A DNA stretch of 64,000 nt from UBA2336 sp964419145 (lineage in GTDB: Bacteria > Bacteroidota > Bacteroidia > Cytophagales > Cyclobacteriaceae), in contig CAYQOM010000002.1 in the NCBI GenBank assembly GCA_964419145.1, positions 682,001 through 746,000 on the forward strand. The letters are read 5' to 3'. A program made the position numbers and the translations under genes. Of this stretch, positions 42,850-52,900 are shown in pieces. A model generated the notes under the pieces. It had not been told where the DNA came from. It did not search any database and was given only the letters and a program-made list of their open reading frames with translations. Position 1 is the stretch's first letter. Each line of letters starts with the position of its first letter.

Positions 42850-45800
42850 TTAATCCGATTTATCCTTCCCCAACGAAATCTTGTAATTGTCGGGTGTGCC
42901 TGTAAGCTTGAGGTTAACAAAGCGAATGCGCTTTGACTCATCGCGGTATTGAATTTCGTCTTCCTGGTTGTTGGCATCTTCTTTTTTGCCGAATAGTTTG
43001 GTCATGCCTACCTGTGTAACGAGTTTCAACGGAATGCGCAGGTAATACTCCATGTTCATGTTCATGTCCTGCTTTCCCGAAATTTCAATGAATCCAAGTG
43101 AGGAGTTTATGGTCATTTTTGGAATACTTAACGTTCCGTTATTCAGTTCAAACTGGTTGCGAAGGGTGTCAAACAGAACCTTTGATAGATTCTTGTCTTT
43201 AAAATAATCTGAAAGAGCCTCCAGTGCACTGTACCGTTCCAGTCTTCCTTGCCTAACTTCTACGGCCAACTGAATTTCGGAATCATCAATAATGGGTACC
43301 ATATCGGCATGGAGGTGGATTTTGCCCGTGACTTTTCCGGTAAGTTTGCCGTGCAGGTTTTCGGATACCAGGTGATCCTGACCGAAGTTCTCAAACTTAA
43401 ACAGGAGCTTGTCCAGATCAACATTGTCTACAGTCATTTTCGGACTGAAGTAAATCTTGTTCCGGTCTGACCCGTTCAGGTAGCCATTTAGATGGATGTT
43501 TCCCCCAGCAGCTTTCAACGACATGGTATCGATATGGATGAAGTGATCTTTCTGGGTTCTGGCTTTAACAAAGAAATCGTCAATCAGGTAACGGTGGTAG
43601 TTCAGGTGCTTGATGTCGAAATCAAATGTCATGTCGGTAAAGGGCAGATCATAAATATTAAAAACATCTTCATGATCTTGAGGTGTAAGGGTTGTGTTGG
43701 AAGGCGGGGGGTTGTAGGCAAACAGTTCATCAAAATCCAGGTGGGTTGCCTTGAGTGAAAAGTAATTGTCGCGCTTTTTGATGATTTCGTCTGTGCCGGT
43801 ATAATAATGAAGGTTAGCCGTGAATTCACTTTTTCCCAACTTGCCGCTGAAGTTCTCAACCAGCAAGTGCTGATCTTCATAATGAATGCGCCCCTTAAAT
43901 TTCTCAAAGCGCATGGGATGAACTTTCATCTGGGCCTCCAACTTGTCGATATAGACATCAGATGATTTCAGGCCTTTATTAAAATGCAAGTCGGCAAAGC
44001 CATGAATTTTAAGTTGCTTGAATTCTTCGTGGCGATAATCCTCCGGCACGTAATTTTCTCCTTCATAGGAAAACAAGTCCTCAAGCTGAAGTAAATCTGA
44101 GGTGAGGTTGAATTCAACTTTGGTGTCGCCTAAAGGTTGATTCAAAAACCACAGGTCATAATTATTGAGTTTACCATTAAAATGAAAATCACTTTTATCG
44201 ATCATTCCGGTAAAATCGATTATTCTGAAGTTGCTAGAGTCAATAAATACATCGGCATGAAAATCATGCAGGGTGTGTGGATAGTGTGTGAGTTTGGCAT
44301 ACAAATCTTCAATGAAGAATTCACCCACCGGCAGGTTTGGCGATTCGGTAAACGCACGGGCCGAGCTGTTGAATTTAAACTTCATGCTCATGTCGCGGAT
44401 TTGCTCGTTCACCGGTTTACTTTTTAGCGTATCGCCTGATGTGAGTTGTTTAATATCCAACAGGTTTGATTTTACCAATAATGTGGCCGTTACCGGGTCG
44501 GCTGTGTGGTGCAGAATAGCCGGTAAATCACTAATGCTTGCACTGATCTGAACATCTGAGTCACCTACTTTCAAATTGAAGTGGTCAATAACAGCTTTGT
44601 GTCCATCCATGCTGGCTTTAATATCCAGATCTTGTATGGGCAGGTGATAGGATGGTGTGGTGAAGCTCAGGTTTTTAACATCCAATTCAGTGAAGTAGGA
44701 TTCGTTCAATCGTTCAATGCTTCTTTCAGGCCTGGATAAATCAACGATGTCATGAAAGTTCATGGTGAGTGCAACTTCACCCTTCAAATCCTGCAAATCG
44801 GTTATGTTCAGGAATTGAGCCAGAAAATCAAGTTGAAATTCGGAACGAATTTGCATGTCAATTTCCGGTGAATTGAAATTCTTTACTTTCAGATTGCCGC
44901 TGAACGTTCCTGCTTCGGGTTTTGCAGAGAAATCCAGTAAATGAAATTCCATTGTCTGTACCGTTCCCGAATCACCGGTAGTAAAGTGTCCTTTAAAGAA
45001 TAGGTCATCCAATCGCTTGCTTGAGATTTTATTATTGAAGAAGGCATCTTCACAACCGAAGTCGGCCGTAACCCGTGGGTTATAACCGTTAGCGGCTTTG
45101 CCTGTAATAGACGCATTGAAGAAAATCTTTCCGGCATTTTCATAGCGCTGAAAAACCGGATCAAGTTCTTCCGGTGCAAAGGCCAGGAACAAATCGAAGT
45201 TGGGCTTGTTTCCTTCTATCCGGATGTCCAGGTTTAGATCATCATCCACATTCACAGAGCCATCCACTTTAAAATAAGCCCGTTCCAATCGAAGTTCAGA
45301 AGGCTGCACCGTAAGGATATGCTTTACTTCATCATAGTCGAGTTGTGTGTGTACTTCAAAATGTTTATGCTTAACAAAAGTTGTGTCGCCCGCTGAAATA
45401 ATGTTTAATAGAAAGCGACTGTCAAGCGCTATAAGCATGTGATCCTCAACATCTTTGAATCTTGATTTTGCATCGTTGATAAAGAACTCCAATACCAGGT
45501 TGTTGGCTTCATTGATTTTCAGAATATCAATATCGCTGAGTTGAATCATTTTCAAATCCATGTGAAACTCTTCACTGGCATCTTCAATTTCCTTGGTGGT
45601 GGTTAGCGCATTTGAAATATTGAACGATCCATCGATATGCTGTATGAGTTTAATGGTTCCATTCGAAAGTTTTAACGACTTCACTTCAAACGTTCCCCGA
45701 AGCAAAGTCCAGATGTCGAAGCCGAGGTATATATCCTCAACTTCAACCAGGGGCTTATCCACTTTTTCTTTGTCTTCGTAAATGCGTACATGATCCAGGT

Positions 45801-46032
45801 CGATGGAGATGTATGGAAAATTGGCAAACGGGGAAATGTGACTATCGTCAATTTCCAATGTTCCGGTAAAGTCTTCATTAAGTGTGGCGATTAATTCCTG
45901 TACTACGGTATCTTGTTTCCAAAAAAGCAAACCGGTAAGGATACCAAACAGAAGTGCGGGTATCAGAATGACCAGGGCAATTAGTTGTTTAAGTCTTGTA
46001 CGTGATAATTTTTTAGGATTCAACTCTGTCAT
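42850..46032 (-). CDS. AsmA-like envelope protein, 1060 aa
   Basis: The ATG at 46032 is used (the longer frame starts at TTG). One helix at about 17-39 anchors a very long beta-rich region. The N-terminal part (FANFPYISIDLDHVRIYED, LRGTFEVKSLKLSNGTIKL) matches the chorein/AsmA start. Many strand-turn repeats follow, ending with an AsmA C-terminal-like segment (LVSENLHGKLTGKVTGKIHL, KMTINSSLGFIEISGKQD). Such proteins span the envelope and are thought to help lipid transport or outer-membrane assembly. Confidence 0.8.
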   Translation of the reverse strand: MTELNPKKLSRTRLKQLIALVILIPALLFGILTGLLFWKQDTVVQELIATLNEDFTGTLEIDDSHISPFANFPYISIDLDHVRIYEDKEKVDKPLVEVEDIYLGFDIWTLLRGTFEVKSLKLSNGTIKLIQHIDGSFNISNALTTTKEIEDASEEFHMDLKMIQLSDIDILKINEANNLVLEFFINDAKSRFKDVEDHMLIALDSRFLLNIISAGDTTFVKHKHFEVHTQLDYDEVKHILTVQPSELRLERAYFKVDGSVNVDDDLNLDIRIEGNKPNFDLFLAFAPEELDPVFQRYENAGKIFFNASITGKAANGYNPRVTADFGCEDAFFNNKISSKRLDDLFFKGHFTTGDSGTVQTMEFHLLDFSAKPEAGTFSGNLKVKNFNSPEIDMQIRSEFQLDFLAQFLNITDLQDLKGEVALTMNFHDIVDLSRPERSIERLNESYFTELDVKNLSFTTPSYHLPIQDLDIKASMDGHKAVIDHFNLKVGDSDVQISASISDLPAILHHTADPVTATLLVKSNLLDIKQLTSGDTLKSKPVNEQIRDMSMKFKFNSSARAFTESPNLPVGEFFIEDLYAKLTHYPHTLHDFHADVFIDSSNFRIIDFTGMIDKSDFHFNGKLNNYDLWFLNQPLGDTKVEFNLTSDLLQLEDLFSYEGENYVPEDYRHEEFKQLKIHGFADLHFNKGLKSSDVYIDKLEAQMKVHPMRFEKFKGRIHYEDQHLLVENFSGKLGKSEFTANLHYYTGTDEIIKKRDNYFSLKATHLDFDELFAYNPPPSNTTLTPQDHEDVFNIYDLPFTDMTFDFDIKHLNYHRYLIDDFFVKARTQKDHFIHIDTMSLKAAGGNIHLNGYLNGSDRNKIYFSPKMTVDNVDLDKLLFKFENFGQDHLVSENLHGKLTGKVTGKIHLHADMVPIIDDSEIQLAVEVRQGRLERYSALEALSDYFKDKNLSKVLFDTLRNQFELNNGTLSIPKMTINSSLGFIEISGKQDMNMNMEYYLRIPLKLVTQVGMTKLFGKKEDANNQEDEIQYRDESKRIRFVNLKLTGTPDNYKISLGKDKSD

Positions 46033-46064
46033 CAACGATTAGGAATTCTGTTACACTTCGCTGA

Positions 46065-46072
46065 CAAAGATA
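46065..46072 (-). promoter_or_regulatory. -7 box for the AsmA-like gene
   Basis: The minus strand reads TATCTTTG, an exact TAnnTTTG, 32 bases before the ATG at 46032. A -33 element is not obvious. Confidence 0.4.
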
Positions 46073-46111
46073 TTGAAATGTGACTAAACTGACTTGTATC
46101 TTCTGTGAAGA

Positions 46112-47158
46112 TCAGGTTATTTCCGTATCGAGGCGTGTGGTTACAAAAGTTTGTTCTGTTTGGCCCAGTGTTGATGTTCGTTGTTTGGTTTCGGCTGTTG
46201 CAATGGCTACGGATTCTGCTTCTTTGCAAATAAACTGATGTTCTGATATGCGTAGTAAGTTATCGTAAGGGCCGCTTTTTGAAATGAGCTTTACCATTAT
46301 CGGGGCGGTTTCAACAATAATGAATAGGAGAATGATAAATACATTGGCCCACCAGATGGCGCTGCTTTGTTGGGTCAGGCGGCTGAGTGCTTCAAGCCTT
46401 GCAGCGGGACCGTCACGTTTACTGCGTTCAAGGGTTAACAAGGTAGCATTTAGTATGGAATCCTGCTTGCCCAGATTGGCTTCAAGCATTTGGATGCGTG
46501 CAGCACTACGATCAGTCAATTCGCGAAGTTCTGCTTCTGCTTTATCGGCATCGGCTTTTTTAAGTTTATAAATGGGACCAAGGTTTCTGCGTTTGCTTCC
46601 ACCTGTTCCATCAGCTTCTTGTTGTGCCGCCTTAACCAAAGCGTTTCGTTGTTGTTCTTTTTCAAGGATTTCCGTTTTCAAATCGTTGATCTGGTTTTGC
46701 ATGGATAGTAGGGTAGGGTCGAAGCGATTGCGGGTTTCAGTTTCTTGTCGCTTAAATACTTCCTGCTCCATAATAACCAACTCGGGTTCAATCTCCTTTT
46801 CAAATATTTTTAATTCCAGAGGTTTTGCAATAATCAATGAAATGGCAATGGCCAGCACAATACGGGGTGTTGCCATTATCCATTCGCGTTTTGAGTTGTT
46901 TTCCTTGCGCATGCTGGAAACGATGTACCGATCAAGATTAAAAATCATCAACCCCCAGATGAGGCCCAGAATTCCAGCAATCCAGTAACTGTTGAACACA
47001 GTGAATAGGGCATAACCGGAAGCCAATGCGGCAAACACACCTGTAAAAAATATGGTGGCTCCAATGCCAACGTACTTGCTTGTTTCGGTCGGACATTCTT
47101 CCAGTAGTTTTCTATCAACACCGGAAGCAAAAAGAAAGAAGGAAGTGATTCGCTGCAT
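46112..47158 (-). CDS. DUF4407 membrane protein
   Basis: This 348-aa protein begins FLFASGVDRKLLEECPTET. Two pairs of membrane helices lie near 30-75 and 95-115. A long charged coiled coil spans about 125-255, and one last helix (ANVFIILLFIIVETAPIMVKL) lies near 275-295. This is the DUF4407 layout, known from Bacteroidota and actinobacteria with no assigned role. The coiled coil should lie outside the membrane between the two membrane parts. Confidence 0.85.
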   Translation of the reverse strand: MQRITSFFLFASGVDRKLLEECPTETSKYVGIGATIFFTGVFAALASGYALFTVFNSYWIAGILGLIWGLMIFNLDRYIVSSMRKENNSKREWIMATPRIVLAIAISLIIAKPLELKIFEKEIEPELVIMEQEVFKRQETETRNRFDPTLLSMQNQINDLKTEILEKEQQRNALVKAAQQEADGTGGSKRRNLGPIYKLKKADADKAEAELRELTDRSAARIQMLEANLGKQDSILNATLLTLERSKRDGPAARLEALSRLTQQSSAIWWANVFIILLFIIVETAPIMVKLISKSGPYDNLLRISEHQFICKEAESVAIATAETKQRTSTLGQTEQTFVTTRLDTEIT

Positions 47159-47276
47159 GCTTGAAGTAACGATTAGGTTTTGGTGATCGTATACATCAAA
47201 CCCAATAAATATGCCATGAATAAAATCAAAGCATATTCACAAGCTCAGGTAGTAAAGGCGATCAACTTGTACGCGT

Positions 47277-47296
47277 GTGAACAGGTCAGTGTTCAC
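47277..47296. repeat. Hairpin overlapping the end of the serine hydrolase gene
   Basis: GTGAAC (47277-47282) and GTTCAC (47291-47296) are perfect arms with an 8-base loop and overlap the stop codon at 47293. No T-run follows, so it is a weak terminator candidate. Confidence 0.3.
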
Positions 47297-48435
47297 TTTT
47301 TAACAAGCTGCTCGGTAATGGTTAGCGCAATCCGGTATAAACCAAGTTTTATAGTTTTAAAATCACTGCTATTGGTTTGGAGTGCCATGCACACATTATG
47401 TTCAGGGAAATAGATGAGCTCGGTAAGGTACCCGGGAAAGAATCCGCTGTGGCCATACGCAACCCCCATTGGGGTTTGACGGATGATAACGCCCAGCCCG
47501 TATTTGGAGTTGGGTCCGAGTTTTGCGGGTACACCGTCCAACATCAGCGACATGGATTCTGAATTTAGCACCTGACCGCCATATAATAGTTTTCCCCAAC
47601 GGGCAAGGTCTTCGGTGGTCGAGTAGATGCCGCCTCCCGTCCATTCAAATTGTGGATTAATAATAAAGTCACCATTATCCTTCACCACTCTATCCTGACC
47701 ACCAAACGGATTGTCTTTTCCGGCATAGGCTTGTGCCAATCCCGGTAAATTGATTTTATCAGAAGGGAATGTGTTTGATAAATTAAATGGCGTAAGAATT
47801 TCTTTTTGCAACCTAGTATAATACGGTTGCCCGGTAATCTTCTCAAGGATCATTCCGAGCAGAATATAATTCGTATCTGAATATTCCCAGCCTTCCCCGG
47901 CTTTGAAAGATGGTTGCTCATCCAATATGTATTGCAGCAGCTCTTCGGGTTTCCAGGTTTTGGTTGGAGCTTTTGTAAGATCGACTGCAAACTGTTCTTT
48001 GAATTCGTACCGCATAATTCCGCTGGTGTGGTTCATGAGCATCTTTACGGTAACATCATTGGCATTGGGTATTCGCGCAAACCAGCTGTGATGAGCAAGA
48101 TGGGCAGATACCTTTTCTTCTAGCTTAAGTTTACCTGATTCAACCAGTTTTAAGGCAACAGCAGCCACATAGGTTTTGCCTACACTGCCTTGTAAAAATC
48201 TATCGGATGGTTTTAATGGAGCGTTGGCTTCCTTATCTGAAAAGCCGGATGAGAAATTGAGAGGGGCATTTTCTTCTGTAATAATCGATACACTTAGTCC
48301 GGGAAGATTTCCGACAATCCGTAAGGAATCGACAAGTGATTTGATTTTTGCAGGATCAACCTGTGCATGGGTTAGCGCTGGTACCAACAGCAGTGCCGCG
48401 CATAAGCAAGTAAGTTTGTACAATATAGATTTCAT
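47293..48435 (-). CDS. Secreted serine hydrolase, class C beta-lactamase fold
   Basis: This 380-aa enzyme has a signal peptide (to about residue 24). Its motifs are S84-V-G-K87 (SxxK), YSDTN (YxN) and YGHSG (HxG), a set shared by AmpC-like enzymes, DD-peptidases and esterases. The wider context (GGGIYSTTEDLARWGKLLY) is typical of this family. Whether it acts on cell wall peptides or esters is not known. Confidence 0.9.
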   Translation of the reverse strand: MKSILYKLTCLCAALLLVPALTHAQVDPAKIKSLVDSLRIVGNLPGLSVSIITEENAPLNFSSGFSDKEANAPLKPSDRFLQGSVGKTYVAAVALKLVESGKLKLEEKVSAHLAHHSWFARIPNANDVTVKMLMNHTSGIMRYEFKEQFAVDLTKAPTKTWKPEELLQYILDEQPSFKAGEGWEYSDTNYILLGMILEKITGQPYYTRLQKEILTPFNLSNTFPSDKINLPGLAQAYAGKDNPFGGQDRVVKDNGDFIINPQFEWTGGGIYSTTEDLARWGKLLYGGQVLNSESMSLMLDGVPAKLGPNSKYGLGVIIRQTPMGVAYGHSGFFPGYLTELIYFPEHNVCMALQTNSSDFKTIKLGLYRIALTITEQLVKK

Positions 48436-48494
48436 CCTGCCGAGATAGCCTGATTTTGACTAACTCACAAAAGGTATGTGTTAACCGGTATTTA

Positions 48495-48896
48495 TTATTT
48501 GTTAACCAGGTGTTTATCGATGAGGGCTTTAAGGGAAACCACGGTATCGGAAACCATGGGTTTAACAAAAAAGTCCAATACATAGGGGTTGGTGCCTACC
48601 GATTCCCGGTCGGTTTTGTCGGATGATGATGTGACAATGAAAACCATGGTATTCTCCGGACTGGCGAAAGTTTTCAATTCCTCCAAAAATTTCCATCCAT
48701 CCATCACAGGCATATTTAAATCGAGCAGAATGATGTATTTTGTATGTCGTGTATAGTCCCTTTCAAGGTATTGAATGGCTTCAAGACCATTTTTGAATAC
48801 CAACGGAGAATCGCTAAGTTCATGTTTAATGATGAGGTGCTTCATCATCAACACAACAACGGGATCGTCATCTACTATTATTACCTGGTGGCTCAT
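48495..48896 (-). CDS. Single-domain response regulator (Rcp1-type)
   Basis: This 133-aa protein is a receiver with no output domain. IIVDDDPVVV holds the acidic pair, ILLDLNMPVMDGW the phospho-acceptor Asp, FIVTSSSDK the Thr, and FFVKPM the Lys; all are present. It lies 3 bp after the receiver-PAS-DHp gene, with which it is likely paired. It opens the signalling block at 48.5-64 kb (last gene in transcription order). Confidence 0.92.
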   Translation of the reverse strand: MSHQVIIVDDDPVVVLMMKHLIIKHELSDSPLVFKNGLEAIQYLERDYTRHTKYIILLDLNMPVMDGWKFLEELKTFASPENTMVFIVTSSSDKTDRESVGTNPYVLDFFVKPMVSDTVVSLKALIDKHLVNK

Positions 48897-48899
48897 GCG

Positions 48900-49904
48900 C
48901 TAGTCCTTAATTACTGATTGCGATTTATCAACTATATCTTTAATGATTACATCCACTTCTTCTGCCGAAGAGACAACGTGGCCGAGATACATTTCTTTTT
49001 CTTGCTCGTTAAGCCCCCCCGTTTTAATCAGATCAATCAATCCGATTAATCGTGCAACGGGTGCGCGTACAATGTGGGATTGCGTCCAGGCGATGTCGCG
49101 TAACCTGTCGTTTTGGATTTCGATGGCCGTCATGTGCCGTAGTTTTTCGGTAACATCTGATGCCTGCACAATGGTGGCTTGCAGACCCTTAAAATGAATG
49201 GCATTGATGCTCAATTCAACAAAAATTTCATCTCCATTACTTTTCCGGTGCTTATAGGTGCCCGGCAAGGTGCGTGGTCCGGTGCCAGCATTCAATGCCG
49301 TTATAAATGTATCGAGTCCATCATCAGCCCATAATTGATTAAGGGTAAACGACAGAAATTCATGTTGACTGTATCCATAATGTTGGATGGCGGATTCGTT
49401 TACATCTAAAAAGGCCAGGCTGCCCTGATCATACACCCAAAGTGGAGCAGGGCTTAAATGGAACAAATCCATGTAGCGCTTTTCTGATTCCTTCAGTGAC
49501 TGAACAAACCGATGCCGCTCAATAGCGTAAAGAATACTCTTATAAAGTACCAACGCATTGATGGTGTCTTTCACCAGGTAATCGGAAACACCGAGCGAAA
49601 GTGCTTTTATGGCAAAGTCCAGGTCGCCATAGCCGGTAAGAATGATAACCGGATTTGTTACGCTTAGTTTGCGGGCTTCTTCAATCAGGTTCTCGCGACT
49701 GATATCCGGCAAGGAAAGATCAAGCAGCACGATATTGAAATTGCCATTTTCATTTTGATACAGTTGCCTGAATTCTTTAAATGTGCTGGCCTTAAAAATA
49801 CTGACCTTTAGCAGGTGCTCTTCCAGGTACTCTTCCACCAACAATTGATCTCCTGGGTTATCCTCTACGATCAGTATCCTATAGTGATTAGTATCGGGCT
49901 TCAT
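48900..49904 (-). CDS. Receiver-PAS-DHp protein without ATPase domain
   Basis: This 334-aa protein has a normal receiver (about 8-125: LIVEDNPGDQL, IVLLDLSLPDIS, IILTGYGD, YLVKD), then a PAS (about 140-262: RYMDLFHLSPAPLWVYD). A His-dimerisation-like segment follows with H-box IAWTQSHIVRAPVARLIGL. It then stops, with no N, G1 or G2 boxes, after IKDIVDKSQSVIKD. It cannot bind ATP itself and may act as a phosphate-transfer dimer or scaffold. The H-box type also occurs in the kinase at 25431, and its PAS resembles one of the PAS domains of the 1984-aa kinase. Confidence 0.9.
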   Translation of the reverse strand: MKPDTNHYRILIVEDNPGDQLLVEEYLEEHLLKVSIFKASTFKEFRQLYQNENGNFNIVLLDLSLPDISRENLIEEARKLSVTNPVIILTGYGDLDFAIKALSLGVSDYLVKDTINALVLYKSILYAIERHRFVQSLKESEKRYMDLFHLSPAPLWVYDQGSLAFLDVNESAIQHYGYSQHEFLSFTLNQLWADDGLDTFITALNAGTGPRTLPGTYKHRKSNGDEIFVELSINAIHFKGLQATIVQASDVTEKLRHMTAIEIQNDRLRDIAWTQSHIVRAPVARLIGLIDLIKTGGLNEQEKEMYLGHVVSSAEEVDVIIKDIVDKSQSVIKD

Positions 49905-49997
49905 TAAGGTTAAGGCTTTCGATGGTGCTGATTTTTATTCAATGTAAGGCAATTGGTCAGACTCCGCATTCGGTTTAATGAAGTAAGCTAACAATTT

Positions 49998-52900
49998 TTA
50001 AGATATCTTTTTCTCCACCGAAATATTATCCCCGACCTGCTTTTCACTAACCAGGCTATGGGGAAGGGTGAAGAAAAACGTACTTCCCTGATCCGGCTCT
50101 GACTCCACCCAAATACGCCCCCCGAAGTTTTTGATAATCTTTTTTACGATGGAAAGTCCGATACCGGTTCCACCATATTGATCGCGGGTGTGCAGGCGCT
50201 GAAAAATGACAAAGATTTTGTCGTAGTATTCTTTGTCTATGCCAATACCATTATCCTGAACGGAGAACAACCAGTTATTCTCTTGTTTTTCGGCCTTAAT
50301 GTTGATTTGAGGTGCAACATCTGGCTTCGCATACTTTAACGCGTTTCCAACCAGGTTTTGAAATACCTGTGTGATGGGTAACCGATGCACGTAAAGTGCC
50401 GGAAGTTCATCCACCTGTATGTTGGCTCCTTTGGCTTCGATATTATCGCGTTGTATGGCTGTTAATTCCTTCACCAGTTCATTCAGGTCAATCCATTCGG
50501 GTACCCCGGTATGGCGGCCAACGCGCGAAAACTCCAGCAGATCAAGAATGATTTGCCGCATGCGTTTGGCACCATCGACAGCAAAATGGATGTATTGGTG
50601 CGCCTTGTCATCAAGCACGTCCCCATATCTGCGCTCCAATTGAGTAAGGAAGCTGCTAACCATGCGTAAGGGCTCCTGTAGATCGTGCGAAGCGATATAG
50701 GCGAACTGTTCCAGTTCGCGATTGGAGAGTTCCAGATCTTTCTTCTGTTTGGCCAGTTGCCTGTTTAATTGCTGAAGCGAATCCTCGTAATCTTTTCGAT
50801 AGCTGATGTCGGTCATGGCTCCAACAACCCGTTTGGCTCTACCAAATTCATCGCGTATAAATACGGCCCGGTCAATGACGAACGCATAGTTACCATCGGC
50901 CATCATAAACCGGTATTCTTCAAACCAGTTGGTGGTTTTCGGATCATTTAGTGCGCGATTAATTTTATCCAACGTTTTCTGTCGATCGTCAGGGTGTATC
51001 AAGCTGACCAATAAATCGAATGAAGGTTTTATGGTTTGCAAGTCATAACCAAATTGTGTACTAAATCCCTTACCCCAGAACAATTCATTTTTTGAAGCGT
51101 CAAAATCCCACACCGCATCGTTGGTGGCTTCTGCAATTTTTTCAAAGCGTTCGTTCGATTGTTGAACTTCCCGTTCTGCAATTTTACGGATGCTTACGTC
51201 TTTAAAGTAAACGGATAATCCCTGTTCAGAAGGATAAGCACTCACTTCAAACCATTGATCAGTTGCCGGGTAATATTCATCAAATTGAACGTTTTCGCCT
51301 GTGTCCATCGCCCGATGGTATTCGGTGTAAAACTTCAACCCAATAGCATCAGCATATTCTTCCCATAAATTTTTACCAATGACGGCCTCCCGCTTTTTAC
51401 CTAATACCTTTTCTGCTTCCTTGTTCCAATAGAGTACTGTCCAGTTCCGGTCTAACGCAAAAAATGCATCACCGATACTTTCAAGAATGGTATCTCTTTC
51501 GTGCAGTAATTGCTGACGGGCCAGCTCCAGCGTTTTCTCTTTATGTATATCCTGGAAGCTGCCGAATAAGCGAATGACTTTTCCATTATGGAATTCGGCC
51601 TGGCCGATGCTACGAACCCAGCGTTCATTGCCTTTAGCGGTGATGATGGGAAGTTGAAAATCCCATGGTTTACCGGTACGCATCCCTTCTTCAACTTTTT
51701 CGCGAACAAGATTGCGGGTGTCCTCTCGATAAAATCCTATACCGCTATTCAGATCAGGTATAAAATCATCTTCCACTTCATGAATTTCACGGGTTATTCT
51801 GGACCAATACACCGTGTCCTTGATCGTGTCAACTTCCCAGCTACCGATTCGGGCAAGTCGCGCAGCGTTTGCGAGCAATTGTTCCAGTTCTTTTACTTCG
51901 GTAATATCGCGTCCATAGGCAAAAACAAATCCATCTTCGCCAAAAACATCAGAAGAGCTCCATTCAATCCACCGGTATTGACCGGATTTTGTCAGATACC
52001 GGTTAGTAAAATTATTGGCCTTGCGGTCACCGGTAATGGTTTCTTTATATTCCTTAACAGTATCACTTAAATCATCCGGGTGAATAAATTTACTAAAGAG
52101 TTGGCTGGTGATCTCTTCTTCCGTATAGCCCAACAATTTACAAAAGGCAGGATTTACCTTAGCAAAGTGCCCGTGAGGAGAAGCTATGGCGAGAATGTCA
52201 GGCGAACTTTGAAACAAGTGGAGCATCTCTTCTTCCTGCTGTTTACGAACCACCTCGCTACCGAGGTAGCTGATTAGCGGATAGTACAGTTCCAGTTTTG
52301 GTTTGTCCCAGCTTAACGATTGATGTGAACAAAAGACCAGAACACCCACTACTTTGTTGTTGTGAAGTAAAGGCATTCCGAATGCAGCGCGTAATCCTAA
52401 CTGTCGGGCAATGCTATGCCGTAAAAATACGTTCTCCTTATCTACGTTGTCCCAAACCTTAGCTTCGCTGTCGCGCCAAACCACTCCAGGCAAACCTTCT
52501 CCTTTTTTTAACTGCCCGAGTTTCCTGCTTTCTTCAACATAAGCTTCCAGTGATGCTTTTTCAACGTGTATGGATAGTAACTTGAGGTGACTTTCATCAG
52601 CACTGGTCAACCAAAGCTCTGCTGTCTGATAATCATTAAACAGCGCCAGGTATTCGCACACCTGGTTTGAAATAGTTCGTAATGGATTGTGGGTGGCGAA
52701 AAATTCTGAAACCTGTTGCTGAATTTGCTTTTGATGTAGCCGTTGTTGTTTTTCTGATACATCGCGCAACACGCCAATCATGCGTATGGGTTTGCCTTTC
52801 GCATCACGAATCAGGTATCCAATTTCTTCAGTATAGGCGTATGTACCATCGGCCCGTTTAAACCGGAATTCCTTGTGCCATTTATTTTCTTTCGGATCGC

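Noticed and set aside
51588..52070. 160-codon plus-strand frame
   Set aside because: Shadow of the 1984-aa kinase gene, which has strong domain support on the minus strand.
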